From positions 2,480,001 to 2,544,000 of the forward strand of contig NC_083674.1 in the NCBI RefSeq assembly GCF_030384665.1: a stretch of DNA of 64,000 bases, written 5' to 3'. Shown in pieces: positions 11,409-24,607 of this stretch; the stretch's first letter is position 1, and each line of letters opens with the position of its first letter. Source of the DNA: Lodderomyces elongisporus. Its lineage: Eukaryota > Ascomycota > Pichiomycetes > Serinales > Debaryomycetaceae. The position numbers and the translations under genes are program-made. A model generated the notes under the pieces. It was not told where the DNA came from. It searched no databases and worked only from the letters and a program-made list of their open reading frames with translations.

Positions 11409-12585
11409 GAGGGTCAAATGGTCCTAAAGTATAATACTCGTGATAGGTTTAAGTATTGTAGCACACTACCTCCAGAAGAGCATCTCGATCCATGTACCTA
11501 TATGCGTATGTAGAAATAGGTACAGAGCTACACAGAGTTCTACACCAGCAGCACTATATTGTTTGCCGAATATATTGCCTAGAGCAAAGAATTTGAGAAC
11601 AAAAAAAAAAAAGAAGAAAAAGAGCCGACTTAAATTAGCCAACATAAAGATCACACATAAAGAAGGAACAACATGATTGTGCAACACTTGACTACAAACG
11701 AAAGAGATGAGGTGTCTCGCCAACACCTTCAACTCTGTAACCAGCCTGACTACTCACTTGATTTTGTGGTAAAACATTGCTAAACAAAAATGGCGAGATG
11801 AGATGAGATGAGATGAGGAATGTATATTGGTCCACAAATATATACTATTTTTCCTTTTTTCTTTGCTCTTTTTTACTTTTTTTCATTTTTCCTTTTTCCT
11901 TTTTTCCAAATCATTTACAGTTCAACGGTTTTTTTTAAACTTTTTGTGCATATGCACAATTGACGCGCGGACCAATTCCGGTTTCACTTTGATCTGATAT
12001 AGTATATGGTTTTTGTAAATATAGCCGGAACCTAGAATAGAGACCAAAAACAAAAAAACAAATGACAAATGAAAAAAGACAAAAGATATAGATAGAAAGA
12101 AAAAAAAAAAGGTGTTATTGTTGCAAGTGTCGCCACAAGAGTATGAAAAAAAGAACCAATAAAAAAATAATAGAGTCACTAAGACAAGTCTAGGCTTTTA
12201 AAAATTAAAGCTTGCCTTTAGCAAGAGAATATGGGTACTCAAGTACCAGTTGGCGATTACAACTGTACCATACATCTTTACAAAATCTTCCCTCCCATCT
12301 GAAACAAAGTTATTTTCAATTAGAGACGTATAGAGGTATAAAGAGTTTACAAAGGTGCAAAAAAAAAGAAAAGGAAAATATAATCTAATTATATCTAGCA
12401 CTCTTTTTTTTTTCTTGCAAATTACCCTTTTCTTTTTCTTACATTGTCAATATTTCTTTTGCAATTGGAGAACTAGCTTGGTCTTGCATTATTCAGAGAA
12501 ATATTATTCTAACAAACTTTTCACCATTTGAATGAAACCCTTTGAGTATAGATTTTATTACTCTTTTGCCTTTTGCCTTTTGCCT

Positions 12586-12690
12586 TTTCTTTTTCTTTTT
12601 CTTTTCTTTTTCTTTTCTTTTTCTTCTTTGTTTTTTTTTTCTTTTCTTTTTCTTTTCTTTTCTTTTCTTTTCTTTTCTTTTTCTTCTTGC
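12586..12690. repeat. ~105 bp homopyrimidine CTTTT tract abutting a stop codon
   Basis: A nearly unbroken run of CTTTT/CTTTTT units lies on the plus strand (AAAAG on the transcribed strand). It starts right after the stop codon of the DMT transporter gene, so it sits in its 3' UTR. It is long enough and symmetric enough to form a mirror-repeat triplex in principle. Confidence 0.8.
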
Positions 12691-12693
12691 TTT

Positions 12694-14001
12694 TCATGTC
12701 CGATCTTCAAACTCCTCAAACTCTTCAATCAATGCTCTCCTTTCTTCGCGTACCACACTCTGTTCCTCTTTCAACCACGTTGGCACATACTTCCACTCCT
12801 CTGGCTTCAACACTCCGTTGAAACACAAGGTTCCAAACACCAACACGACAAACCCCAGCATTTGCAAAAAGAGAAACTGTTCCCATCCCATCACTATTGC
12901 AACAAGCCAAACAATCAAGGTCCGACACGTATCGACTGTAGATCTAGCAGTTGCTGAAACACGATGCGTTATTGATAATCCACAATAATTGAAACTTGCA
13001 ATAGAAATCATAATAAGCACAGATGATACAAGCACAGTTTTGTTTGTAAACACTTGTGCAAATGCTTCAATCATATTAAAAGGAGAATCTGCAAACTCCT
13101 CAGGGGTTTGCAAATAGCTGAAAATGTAATTGAATAGCACCATAAAAAACATTATTGTTGAAGCACCAAAAAAACCCTCAATGTATACTAGTTGGAGCGG
13201 AATCACTGGATGTTTAGCAAGTATATGTTCCTCAACAACAAACTGTATGCCTTGGAACGAAGTGGCAAATATAATAAGAGCAATGCCCAATAGAACCAAG
13301 CCACCACTAGCAGCACCAGCAGCAGCAGCAGATGTAGCTGCTTCGTCACTAATGCCACCAACGTTTTTGGCTTGACCATGCTGAGACCCACTTAGTCCAA
13401 CAATCGCCACACCCAAAGTGACAAAAGCAAGACTGAGCCATTGTAGTTTAGTAATCTTCCGTTTAAGGAAAATGACAGACAACACAGCAACAAAAAGCAC
13501 TATGGAGCCTCTAGTCATTTGGTATATGGAAACTGGGGTGTACACCAATCCAATATTGAGCAAAGTTGTACAGCTCAAGTCGCAAATAGCAGGGATTGCC
13601 AATCGCCAGTTCTGGAATAAACCTACTGCATTCGGAACTTCTTTATTTGTTACACCTTCACTACCTTCTTCATTTGCTGCGAACGCTCCATGCGAGTCCA
13701 GATTTGCTTGCTGTTCATATGCAATAGATTGCTGGTTGATGGCCCTCTTTGCATCGTAGTATCGCACACTAAGCCAAACAAAAAACATTGCAAACTCTCC
13801 AAGGAACATTTGTAATGTTTGAATTGCTGGTTGCTCAAAGTTTTTTCGTGTTGTAGGATCGTCTATGCTCGAACAGTTCTTGACACATTGATTATCCTGG
13901 TACTTTGTAAGTAGAGAGTTGGCTGCTCCTGTGACCAATGTACCACCAACAATCAAGTATAAACTTAGGCTGCTTCCTTTTTGAATGTTCGTCATTGACA
14001 T
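12694..14001 (-). CDS. DMT-superfamily (SLC35F6-like) multi-pass membrane transporter
   Basis: A predicted ten-helix membrane protein of the drug/metabolite transporter superfamily. The first ATG in frame is at 14001; the open frame runs five codons further up but only to a TTG. A second ATG lies two codons on, so the product is 435 or 433 residues. Helix 1 (LYLIVGGTLVTGAANSLLTKYQ) opens the protein. The repeat junction QMTRGSIVLFVAVLSVIFLKRK...QWLSLAFVTLGVAIVG is the classic EamA/SLC35F signature, and the C-terminal repeat has the matching ARSTVDTCRTLIVWLVAI segment. The N-terminal helices are separated by a hydrophilic loop (~95-130), and an Ala/Gly-rich linker follows helix 5. It ends in a charged tail (Glu-rich). 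Substrate and membrane are unknown; Golgi, vacuole or mitochondrion-related roles are all recorded for this group. Confidence 0.8.
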   Translation of the reverse strand: MSMTNIQKGSSLSLYLIVGGTLVTGAANSLLTKYQDNQCVKNCSSIDDPTTRKNFEQPAIQTLQMFLGEFAMFFVWLSVRYYDAKRAINQQSIAYEQQANLDSHGAFAANEEGSEGVTNKEVPNAVGLFQNWRLAIPAICDLSCTTLLNIGLVYTPVSIYQMTRGSIVLFVAVLSVIFLKRKITKLQWLSLAFVTLGVAIVGLSGSQHGQAKNVGGISDEAATSAAAAGAASGGLVLLGIALIIFATSFQGIQFVVEEHILAKHPVIPLQLVYIEGFFGASTIMFFMVLFNYIFSYLQTPEEFADSPFNMIEAFAQVFTNKTVLVSSVLIMISIASFNYCGLSITHRVSATARSTVDTCRTLIVWLVAIVMGWEQFLFLQMLGFVVLVFGTLCFNGVLKPEEWKYVPTWLKEEQSVVREERRALIEEFEEFEDRT

Positions 14002-17815
<3,814 letters not shown>

Positions 17816-17964
17816 AGATTGCTTTTATTTATCAAAATTTTTTTTTTTTCTTTTTTTCTTTTCTTTTCTTTTTCAAGGAATGAAAAGTTGTCTCTCAAAT
17901 ATACTAAAATGAGTTTATCTTATTCGTAAAAGAAAATGTTCTGGAACAAAAACCAATATTGGTG

Positions 17965-20900
17965 CTAGTGTCTATGCGCCGCACACAATACACAATGTTT
18001 GGCGCTTCTTAATTTCTCTAAACAATTTGTATGATATGCGTGACCACATTTAAAGTACGTTAGCTCTAAGAAATGAAACAGTTGATCTTTTCCTTTGTCT
18101 GCTTCGTTTTCAAAAACATCATTCGCTGGTTTCTTCACTGACTTGATCAATAATAATTGCTGTTGTTGGCTATCCTCCCACGCGAGTACATGTTCATCAA
18201 AAACTGGTTCCCCTAGTTGTTCTTTGTTTCCACCTATTGATTTCCCACAAGCGCAACAATCCTTGGCAGATTTGATCGCCCAGCCTTTAAGTTTGTTTCC
18301 CCGAATCATTAGCATTCTTTTGTAGACATCACTATTCAACATTTTTAGTGAAATTTTTAACATTTCGAGCTCATAAGAATAGGAGATGAACACCTCCTGT
18401 AAAACTCCTCTTATGCTTGATAACGTGGCAACACCAATTTGATCCAGAGTTTGACCCAGAGTTTGACCCAGAGATTGACCCAGATCCTGGACTTCCTCCT
18501 TCTCAATATCACTTTTGGAGTGCTGAGAAAGAAAGGTGTTAAAGATGGCCAAAAATGATTGCTCTCCATCACTAGTCGTTAATTTATAGTCACTCAATCT
18601 TCGAAAACAGTTTTGGACGCACTGGTTGAAATATAGATGCTCTTCCCCACAAGTAAAAGTGTTTGCCATCTCAACCAAGAAATTTATAATCTTTAGCCAA
18701 AGCTTCTCATCAGCATGTAGATTTTCATTATTGTACTTGCCATTGCCACTAACATCTTCATAACTTTTCGCAATTTTATCACTTTTGTGAGTTTCATCAC
18801 CTTTATTGTTTACCAGATTTCCATAGTTTTCACAGATTGCAAAACAGTACGATAACAAACTTGTGAAACGTTGCCGCTGATCTTGTTTTCGCAAATGTTT
18901 ACTTATTCTTTGCAAATGAGCCAAAATGCAGTCTACTGCACCTTGATGATCCTTATCGTTTTCTAGTAAACAAGCGTTGCCCTCGGTGAATGCAAAATCG
19001 TTAAAAACCTTTTCAATCTGGTTCCTGCTTGAGCTTCTGACAATCTTCTCTCCCCATTTTTCAACAAATTGCACTGCATTGAGCCTATCCTCCTTTATCA
19101 TAAGCTGGATATAGCGATACAAAAATGGGTCGAGGTCTGTAATATGCATGGAAAATAAAGTCTTGATGTATGCAAAAGCAATTTTGTCGTTATTGATATC
19201 AAGAATTTCAGTATGCATGCTTGGAACATACCTGTTAACTAGCTGCAAAAATCTTTTCCAATCTAGACTGACCAATATCTCAAAATTGCTTTTGATTACC
19301 TTTGCAACATTGAGTTTCTCACTTACATCTTGTGTTTTTATGAGCGCACTTTCAAGTACATTCATTGTTTCAAATGTAAAAGAATTGTCTCCAGCAAAAC
19401 ATGGATCATCCTCTTCACCAACAGTATTGCGATTGTTTACACCACTAGCATCATGGCCATCATTTTTGCTTCGCTTCATCAACCATATTTCTAATGCACG
19501 AGAATATTTGCCCTGTGCATTGAAAATGTCGAAAAGAACATTGTAAAACTTGGAAAGCTTCAACTTTTCAACAAACATCTCATCATCGGGAGTATATAGT
19601 GGTATTAAACTGCATAGAGCCAATTCACAATCCTCGGAAAGCGTTGCATTAGTGTTTGAACATAGTCTGTTGATAACAGTATCCAATATGGACTCAGGAA
19701 GTCGAAGTAATTGGAAATATTTCGGGTAATTTCGTGCAATAAAGATTGCCAATTGACATTTGTCAAACTCCGTGAAACTTGATTCATTAACTCTAAACAA
19801 ATCAATCAATACTTCAAGTAGGTATTGTCTATTGTATTTCTCATTTTCATTTAAAAACGACGACTCAAAAAATTCATTTAGCACCGACATCATGAGAATC
19901 GAACTTCGTTTAAGAAATAAATACAAGTATGGAAACACAATATCCTTATCTTGTGTTAGAACTAAAGTGCCATCTCTTCTTATTGCAGTATGAGAAAAAA
20001 GAGCGTCGCACACTGACCGAATTGCACCCTTCGCACCACCACCACCATCATCACCACCACCACCATCATCATCATTATTATTGTTATTGCTAATTAAGCG
20101 ATCTGTCGGGTATTGCCTTCCTGTGAGTATATAAGTCATATACGTGTATGCCTTTGCAGACTGTTCTGTAAGTTCAAATTGCGGACTTGAATATTCTTGA
20201 ACAAAATCAAAAAAAGGTGTCTGGTAATCGTTTAATAGCATATTCCAGATGTATATTAAACAATCATTCAAACGATACTCTGTGCACAATTTGATGGCGA
20301 GATCAATATCTAAGCTTTTAATATCCAATGTGCACAAAAGTTCGGTTAACAACTCGCCTTCTCCAATTGATACATAATGTTTAATCAAATGCTTCAAAAC
20401 ATTCGGAGGTAATACTTTTATTGTGCCAAACAAAATATAAGGCTCCAAAACTTCGAAATAAACTTGGTCGTCATCAACTGATTCGAGCAATTCCTCCAAA
20501 ATGTCGTCAGAAGCGGCATAAGTTAAAACATCAAAATATATATGCAATTTCGCTGGCTCGAAATCCTTGCTTAAACTCGGCATTGACGCTCTCATTATAT
20601 CCAAAAAGTAAGGGTATAGCAATTTTAAACGTTTATCTTTACTCGTGGGGAGCCCAACTGCTGCAAGTAAGCCAACAGACGATGTTTGATAGTATTCATC
20701 AGCTAGCTGTAAAGCGTCTTGATATTGACTCTGGGAAACTTTTCGCAAAATTAGATCTGCCCAACTTAATTGTCTTCCCATATATAAGCGGGCGTCCTTC
20801 AATGCTAACAAACTTTGTTTGGCAAGATCAACCTTTTGCACATCGCCGCAAATTTCATCTTTAGCAATTGGAATCAAAGTAGAGCCATCATAATAATATG

Positions 20901-22341
20901 TTTTCATCTGTAATCCGGAAGTATCTTCCATCAAGAGAAACACACACAATATGTCAGTCAGAATCCATTTTGAGTCAACTATGTTGGATGCCTCGTGCCA
21001 TTTGCAGGTTCTTTTAAATGGTAGTTTCGGGACCGCTCGATCTTTATCCTTTGCATCTTCAACAATCTGACGCAAGTTGCTAGGCAAGATTTCGTTATCA
21101 AGTTCAATGATGTGCAAAATGTTCCCCCAGCTACACGCAAGTTTTGCATTAACAACTCCTTTTCCGCCACCCTCTGTATCAACACCTTTAGGTTTTTTGG
21201 AACAAGGGAACCAGCTCATTGAAAGTTGGTTTGAGGTATTTGATCTGATATTATAAGTATATTGTTGTCGAAGATTAATCACTTCTGGGTCATTTAAAGA
21301 AGTAGATGAAATAATCATTAAATCATCATTACTTAGCAACGAAATAACTCCCATTTCGTCCGTGATCTCATACGCTGAGCCAAGAGGTAATTGGGCTTGC
21401 ATTTGAACTTTTTTTGCACATAGTCTATTGGATGTCGCGTAACGAGTCATCAACTTCTGCAGAATTTTATGGAATAGACTTAAGCCAGAGGCATCTATGC
21501 TCATAATTTGATTATTATGCGGATGTAGAAACCTAACAGATTTGATTAAAGTGTTGATGGCGTGTCCTTCTATTTCGCTCCTTGCACGTGGCAATTTCGG
21601 ATAGATTGTGAAAAAAGGTCGAATCACACTCGGAAGCAGCCGAGATCTATTTGAGTTCAAGTCCCAAACACAAATCAGTCCGTTCTCATAGCCCGCCACA
21701 AAGAAACTGGAGTCTGATGAAAATGCCATAGCCGAGATTTTACCCTTGGGGGCAGTTTTTGTGAACTCTACAGTAGCAGAGAATGGGGAAGCCCGGGAGG
21801 AAGTGGGGAAGAAATGAGGATCATTGTCGAGCTCGTGTCTTGGATCACGTCTAATCTCTCGCGTCAGCTCTTGCCCTTGCCCTTGCCCTTGCCCTTGCCC
21901 TTGCCCCAGTTTCAGCGCTTTATTCAGTTCGTCATTTAAAATTGCTTCGATGCTTTGTTTGTAGTTGAAAATGACCACTATAGACTTGGAAGTACTAACT
22001 GCGATATAGATTGAATTTGAAACTACTTGCAGCACTGTGCCTCTTTCGGAAATAAAAGACGATGACTCGATTATATGATTTATTTTGCTTAATGGTGACC
22101 ATTTAAACATACTACTTAGAGCAGCCTGTTCATCTGACCATTGCGTCTTTTTTTCATTGTTAAATGAAGTTTTCTTGTATTCTTGTAATGCCAAGCTAGT
22201 CTTTGTAGTAGCTCTATCGTCAAAGCGTGATCTGGGTAAACCGTTTATGGTGGTGAAACTTGACGAAATGCTTGAGGATGGCGACCTAGTTGACAGACTT
22301 GATTTTCTGTATAAATTAGACTTTTGCTCCGATATTGTCAT
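17965..22341 (-). CDS. VPS8: Vps8, CORVET tethering complex subunit
   Basis: Vps8 is the Rab5/Vps21-binding subunit of the endosomal CORVET tether, driving early endosome fusion. The 1458-residue frame is longer than S. cerevisiae Vps8 (1274). The N-terminal ~450 residues form a WD40-type propeller (a typical IYIAVSTSKSIVVIF strand, then AFSSDSSFFVAGYENGLICVWDL). A helical clathrin-repeat-like middle follows, and a C-terminal RING-like zinc module runs from CCACGK to the end (CGHAYHTNCL, then CVLC). Three low-complexity insertions add length: six Gly-Gln pairs (~150), an Asp/Gly stretch (~755-770) and a four-fold Leu-Gly-Gln-Ser/Thr repeat shortly before the RING. The VPS8 and SWD1 starts are 525 bp apart and divergent. 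Identity rests on the propeller plus RING architecture and length. Confidence 0.85.
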   Translation of the reverse strand: MTISEQKSNLYRKSSLSTRSPSSSISSSFTTINGLPRSRFDDRATTKTSLALQEYKKTSFNNEKKTQWSDEQAALSSMFKWSPLSKINHIIESSSFISERGTVLQVVSNSIYIAVSTSKSIVVIFNYKQSIEAILNDELNKALKLGQGQGQGQGQGQELTREIRRDPRHELDNDPHFFPTSSRASPFSATVEFTKTAPKGKISAMAFSSDSSFFVAGYENGLICVWDLNSNRSRLLPSVIRPFFTIYPKLPRARSEIEGHAINTLIKSVRFLHPHNNQIMSIDASGLSLFHKILQKLMTRYATSNRLCAKKVQMQAQLPLGSAYEITDEMGVISLLSNDDLMIISSTSLNDPEVINLRQQYTYNIRSNTSNQLSMSWFPCSKKPKGVDTEGGGKGVVNAKLACSWGNILHIIELDNEILPSNLRQIVEDAKDKDRAVPKLPFKRTCKWHEASNIVDSKWILTDILCVFLLMEDTSGLQMKTYYYDGSTLIPIAKDEICGDVQKVDLAKQSLLALKDARLYMGRQLSWADLILRKVSQSQYQDALQLADEYYQTSSVGLLAAVGLPTSKDKRLKLLYPYFLDIMRASMPSLSKDFEPAKLHIYFDVLTYAASDDILEELLESVDDDQVYFEVLEPYILFGTIKVLPPNVLKHLIKHYVSIGEGELLTELLCTLDIKSLDIDLAIKLCTEYRLNDCLIYIWNMLLNDYQTPFFDFVQEYSSPQFELTEQSAKAYTYMTYILTGRQYPTDRLISNNNNNDDDGGGGDDGGGGAKGAIRSVCDALFSHTAIRRDGTLVLTQDKDIVFPYLYLFLKRSSILMMSVLNEFFESSFLNENEKYNRQYLLEVLIDLFRVNESSFTEFDKCQLAIFIARNYPKYFQLLRLPESILDTVINRLCSNTNATLSEDCELALCSLIPLYTPDDEMFVEKLKLSKFYNVLFDIFNAQGKYSRALEIWLMKRSKNDGHDASGVNNRNTVGEEDDPCFAGDNSFTFETMNVLESALIKTQDVSEKLNVAKVIKSNFEILVSLDWKRFLQLVNRYVPSMHTEILDINNDKIAFAYIKTLFSMHITDLDPFLYRYIQLMIKEDRLNAVQFVEKWGEKIVRSSSRNQIEKVFNDFAFTEGNACLLENDKDHQGAVDCILAHLQRISKHLRKQDQRQRFTSLLSYCFAICENYGNLVNNKGDETHKSDKIAKSYEDVSGNGKYNNENLHADEKLWLKIINFLVEMANTFTCGEEHLYFNQCVQNCFRRLSDYKLTTSDGEQSFLAIFNTFLSQHSKSDIEKEEVQDLGQSLGQTLGQTLDQIGVATLSSIRGVLQEVFISYSYELEMLKISLKMLNSDVYKRMLMIRGNKLKGWAIKSAKDCCACGKSIGGNKEQLGEPVFDEHVLAWEDSQQQQLLLIKSVKKPANDVFENEADKGKDQLFHFLELTYFKCGHAYHTNCLEKLRSAKHCVLCAAHRH
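18441..18488. repeat. VPS8: Coding 12-bp tandem repeat in VPS8
   Basis: Four near-identical 12-bp units (gacccagagttt type) encode a four-residue Leu-Gly-Gln-Ser/Thr repeat. The unit length is a multiple of three, so copy-number change keeps the frame. Confidence 0.9.
21871..21906. repeat. VPS8: Coding hexanucleotide repeat (TTGCCC)6 in VPS8
   Basis: Six perfect 6-bp units encode six Gly-Gln pairs between propeller strands. It is likely length-polymorphic between strains and is frame-neutral. Confidence 0.95.
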
Positions 22342-22866
22342 ACTTTTATCTGCATTATTGGTTTTTATATTATGCGGTTGATATTTGATGATTTGTGTAT
22401 TTATGTATTTATATATATATCTTGCTCACAATGGCCAACGCTTCCTGGGTTAGTCAGAAATTAATTGAAATTTGATAATCCCTCAATCTTTAGTGTATTG
22501 TATAGTGTTGTCCGAAAGGTGGTGGGGAAAGAGAGAGAAATAGAAGGGGGAAGCGGGGGCTAAGAAAAGGAAGAAGGGGGCGGGGGGTAGAGGACAAGAG
22601 AAGCAATTCACGCGACTTAAACTTGTTTGACTCAATCTTTTGATAGAAGTAAAAATCGAAAAAAAAAAAAAAATAATCGTAAACCCGCGAGAGTGATTCC
22701 GTCTTGAACATCTCGAATCTTGAATATAAACTCTTATAAAGTGGTGAAAATAATCATAATAACCTAAAGAAAGAAGAAGAAAAGAAAAAAGAAAAAAGAA
22801 AAATATATACATACATATATATATATATATATCAATATAAATTGCAAACCGTGAACGGATGAAACG
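22342..22866. promoter_or_regulatory. Divergent promoter region, VPS8 / SWD1
   Basis: 525 bp shared between two divergent starts. A TA run at 22803-22832 lies just before the SWD1 ATG and an AT-rich TATATATATATC element at 22410-22421 lies near the VPS8 start. A purine-rich stretch (22520-22590) sits between. No coding signal seen. Confidence 0.55.
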
Positions 22867-24264
22867 ATGAATTTGTCGTTACAAGACCCTTTCTCCGTCG
22901 CAAAAGAGTTTCCAGAGAATCTAACGAGTACCTTAACGTACGGCCACTCAGTATGCATTCAATTCAACGAGCAAGGTGATTATTTGGCATCTGGTTTATC
23001 TGATGGCTCTATAGTAATTTATGATATGGCGTCACACGGTATTATAGCACATATCACCCAAGATTGCCATGTGCGACCGATTACCTCCATCAGTTGGTCT
23101 AATTGCGGACGATATATTTTAAGTTCTTCACAAGACTGGTACTGTAAACTCTGGGATTTGAGCAAGATAGTTTCCAACGATAACTGCAACAACGACACCA
23201 ACGACACCAACGACAATACGGACAAACCATTGTCACTGCCACTTTCCTCGCATTTATCCCCAGTAATCCGTCAAGTAAAGTTTGATGGCCCCATATGGCT
23301 GGCGAGTATGCATCCAAAAAACCATTTCGTTTTTGTTGCATCGCTATTCGAAGATTCACCCGTGCATGTGGACTTGACCAATGAGTCAAAGCCCATAGTT
23401 ACAAAGTTGAGAACAGAGCCCTTGGCAAACGATGTCAAGGAAGAAGAGCGCGGCGAAGAAGAGGAGAGGTCAAGGAAACGACGGAAAACTAATGATAAGC
23501 ACTTGACGTTAGTGACGACTTTTAGTCCAGAGGGTCGTTATTTTTTTGCAGGAACGAGCAAAGGTTGGCTCAATACTTTCCGAGCAAGCGATTTGAATCT
23601 TGTTTATTCTGTGAAAATGGCAAACTCGAATATCAAAAACATTGCAATATCACCGAATGGCAGGAAATTGGCCTTGAATTTCTCAGATCGAGTGATACGA
23701 CAGGTTGATTTACCCGATATCCTCAACGCGGATGACGACGTTAAAGATTGGGATTTTGAAATTGACCACAAGTACCAGGATGTCGTCAACAGATTGCAGT
23801 GGAACTCGATCAGTTTTAATCATAATGCTGACTTCCTTATAGCCTCGACGCATGGGCAATCTTCTCACGACTTGTACTTGTGGGAAACATCGATGGGGTC
23901 ATTGATCAAGATCCTTGAAGGGTCCAATGAGGAGTTGATTGAAGTCAAGTGGAACTATAGGCGATGTAAAATTGGGTCAATTGGGTTAGATAGCGGCGCG
24001 ATATACATTTGGCTGATCCAATTCCCACAAAAGTGGAGTGCATTAGCACCAGACTTTGTTGAGGTAGAGGAGAATATCGATTACGTAGAGAAAGAAGACG
24101 AGTTTGATATTTTGGATGAAAACGAGCTAAACAAGATGAGAATGGAGGAAGTGGATTTGGATGTGGATATCACGACAAAAGAGGCTACCGACGCGCGAGG
24201 TTTTGAAACCGTTGAGCAAAATTTTATCATACCAATAGATTACCACAAGAAATTGTTTGAGTAA
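22867..24264 (+). CDS. SWD1: Swd1/RbBP5 subunit of the Set1 COMPASS complex
   Basis: A WD40 scaffold subunit of the Set1C/COMPASS histone H3 Lys4 methyltransferase, nuclear. The 465 residues align along their whole length with S. cerevisiae Swd1 (426). It starts MNLSLQDPF, then HVRPITSISWS, LWDLSKI, the GTSKGWLNTF blade, HKYQDVVNRLQWN, and the near-invariant KWSALAPDFVEVEENIDYVEKEDEFD tail region (cited in parts), ending in a short acidic tail and IPIDYHK. Two low-complexity inserts explain the extra length: an Asn/Asp/Thr stretch (~105-120) and a charged Glu/Arg/Lys stretch (~190-205). The codon at 24013-24015 is CTG where I recall Ser in S. cerevisiae Swd1, which supports reading CTG as Ser in this organism. 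Confidence 0.95.
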   Translation: MNLSLQDPFSVAKEFPENLTSTLTYGHSVCIQFNEQGDYLASGLSDGSIVIYDMASHGIIAHITQDCHVRPITSISWSNCGRYILSSSQDWYCKLWDLSKIVSNDNCNNDTNDTNDNTDKPLSLPLSSHLSPVIRQVKFDGPIWLASMHPKNHFVFVASLFEDSPVHVDLTNESKPIVTKLRTEPLANDVKEEERGEEEERSRKRRKTNDKHLTLVTTFSPEGRYFFAGTSKGWLNTFRASDLNLVYSVKMANSNIKNIAISPNGRKLALNFSDRVIRQVDLPDILNADDDVKDWDFEIDHKYQDVVNRLQWNSISFNHNADFLIASTHGQSSHDLYLWETSMGSLIKILEGSNEELIEVKWNYRRCKIGSIGLDSGAIYIWLIQFPQKWSALAPDFVEVEENIDYVEKEDEFDILDENELNKMRMEEVDLDVDITTKEATDARGFETVEQNFIIPIDYHKKLFE

Positions 24265-24340
24265 GGTGATGAGAATCTGCAGCGAAAGAATATGAAAACA
24301 TAAACTTGAAAAGGTAGCCAAACCACATAATGGCGTAATG

Positions 24341-24372
24341 GCGAAATAGCGAAATAGCGAAATAGCGAAATG
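24341..24372. repeat. Four 8-bp units GCGAAATA downstream of SWD1
   Basis: Three perfect units and one ending in G lie in tandem ~80 bp after the SWD1 stop, preceded by related TGGCGTAA/TGGCGAAA sequence. This is probably the SWD1 3' UTR. Confidence 0.85.
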
Positions 24373-24607
24373 GTCATGTAATTAAGAAAAACAGTAATAC
24401 AAAGATATTCAAGAATGAAGGAAAGCTTTTTTTTTTGTCCACTCCCTCCTTCCGTTCCCACTCTCCAAAATAAAATACTATAGCATAGAATATAATACAA
24501 ACTAAATAGAAGTTTTAGCACATTAAAAGTCAAATTTTTAAAGACTTCAATCAGAATATTATAAACACAATTAGTAGTGAAAACGAGTATGTTTCAATGA
24601 TAAATTC

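Larger units (their letters stand above)
8510..12693. other. 4.2 kb gene-free region upstream of TOS1
   Basis: This gap separates the TOS1 start from the 3' end of the DMT transporter, both on the minus strand. All frames over 60 codons translate simple repeats or homopolymers and lack family resemblance. There is no tRNA-like B box. The region carries at least nine short tandem arrays (listed separately). It should contain the TOS1 promoter. A long non-coding transcript or an untranslated leader is possible, but nothing in the bases proves it. Confidence 0.7.

Noticed and set aside
12542..12988. Overlapping plus-strand frames over the CTTTT tract
   Set aside because: Phe/Ser/Leu-rich translations of the pyrimidine tract, then antisense to the DMT transporter gene.
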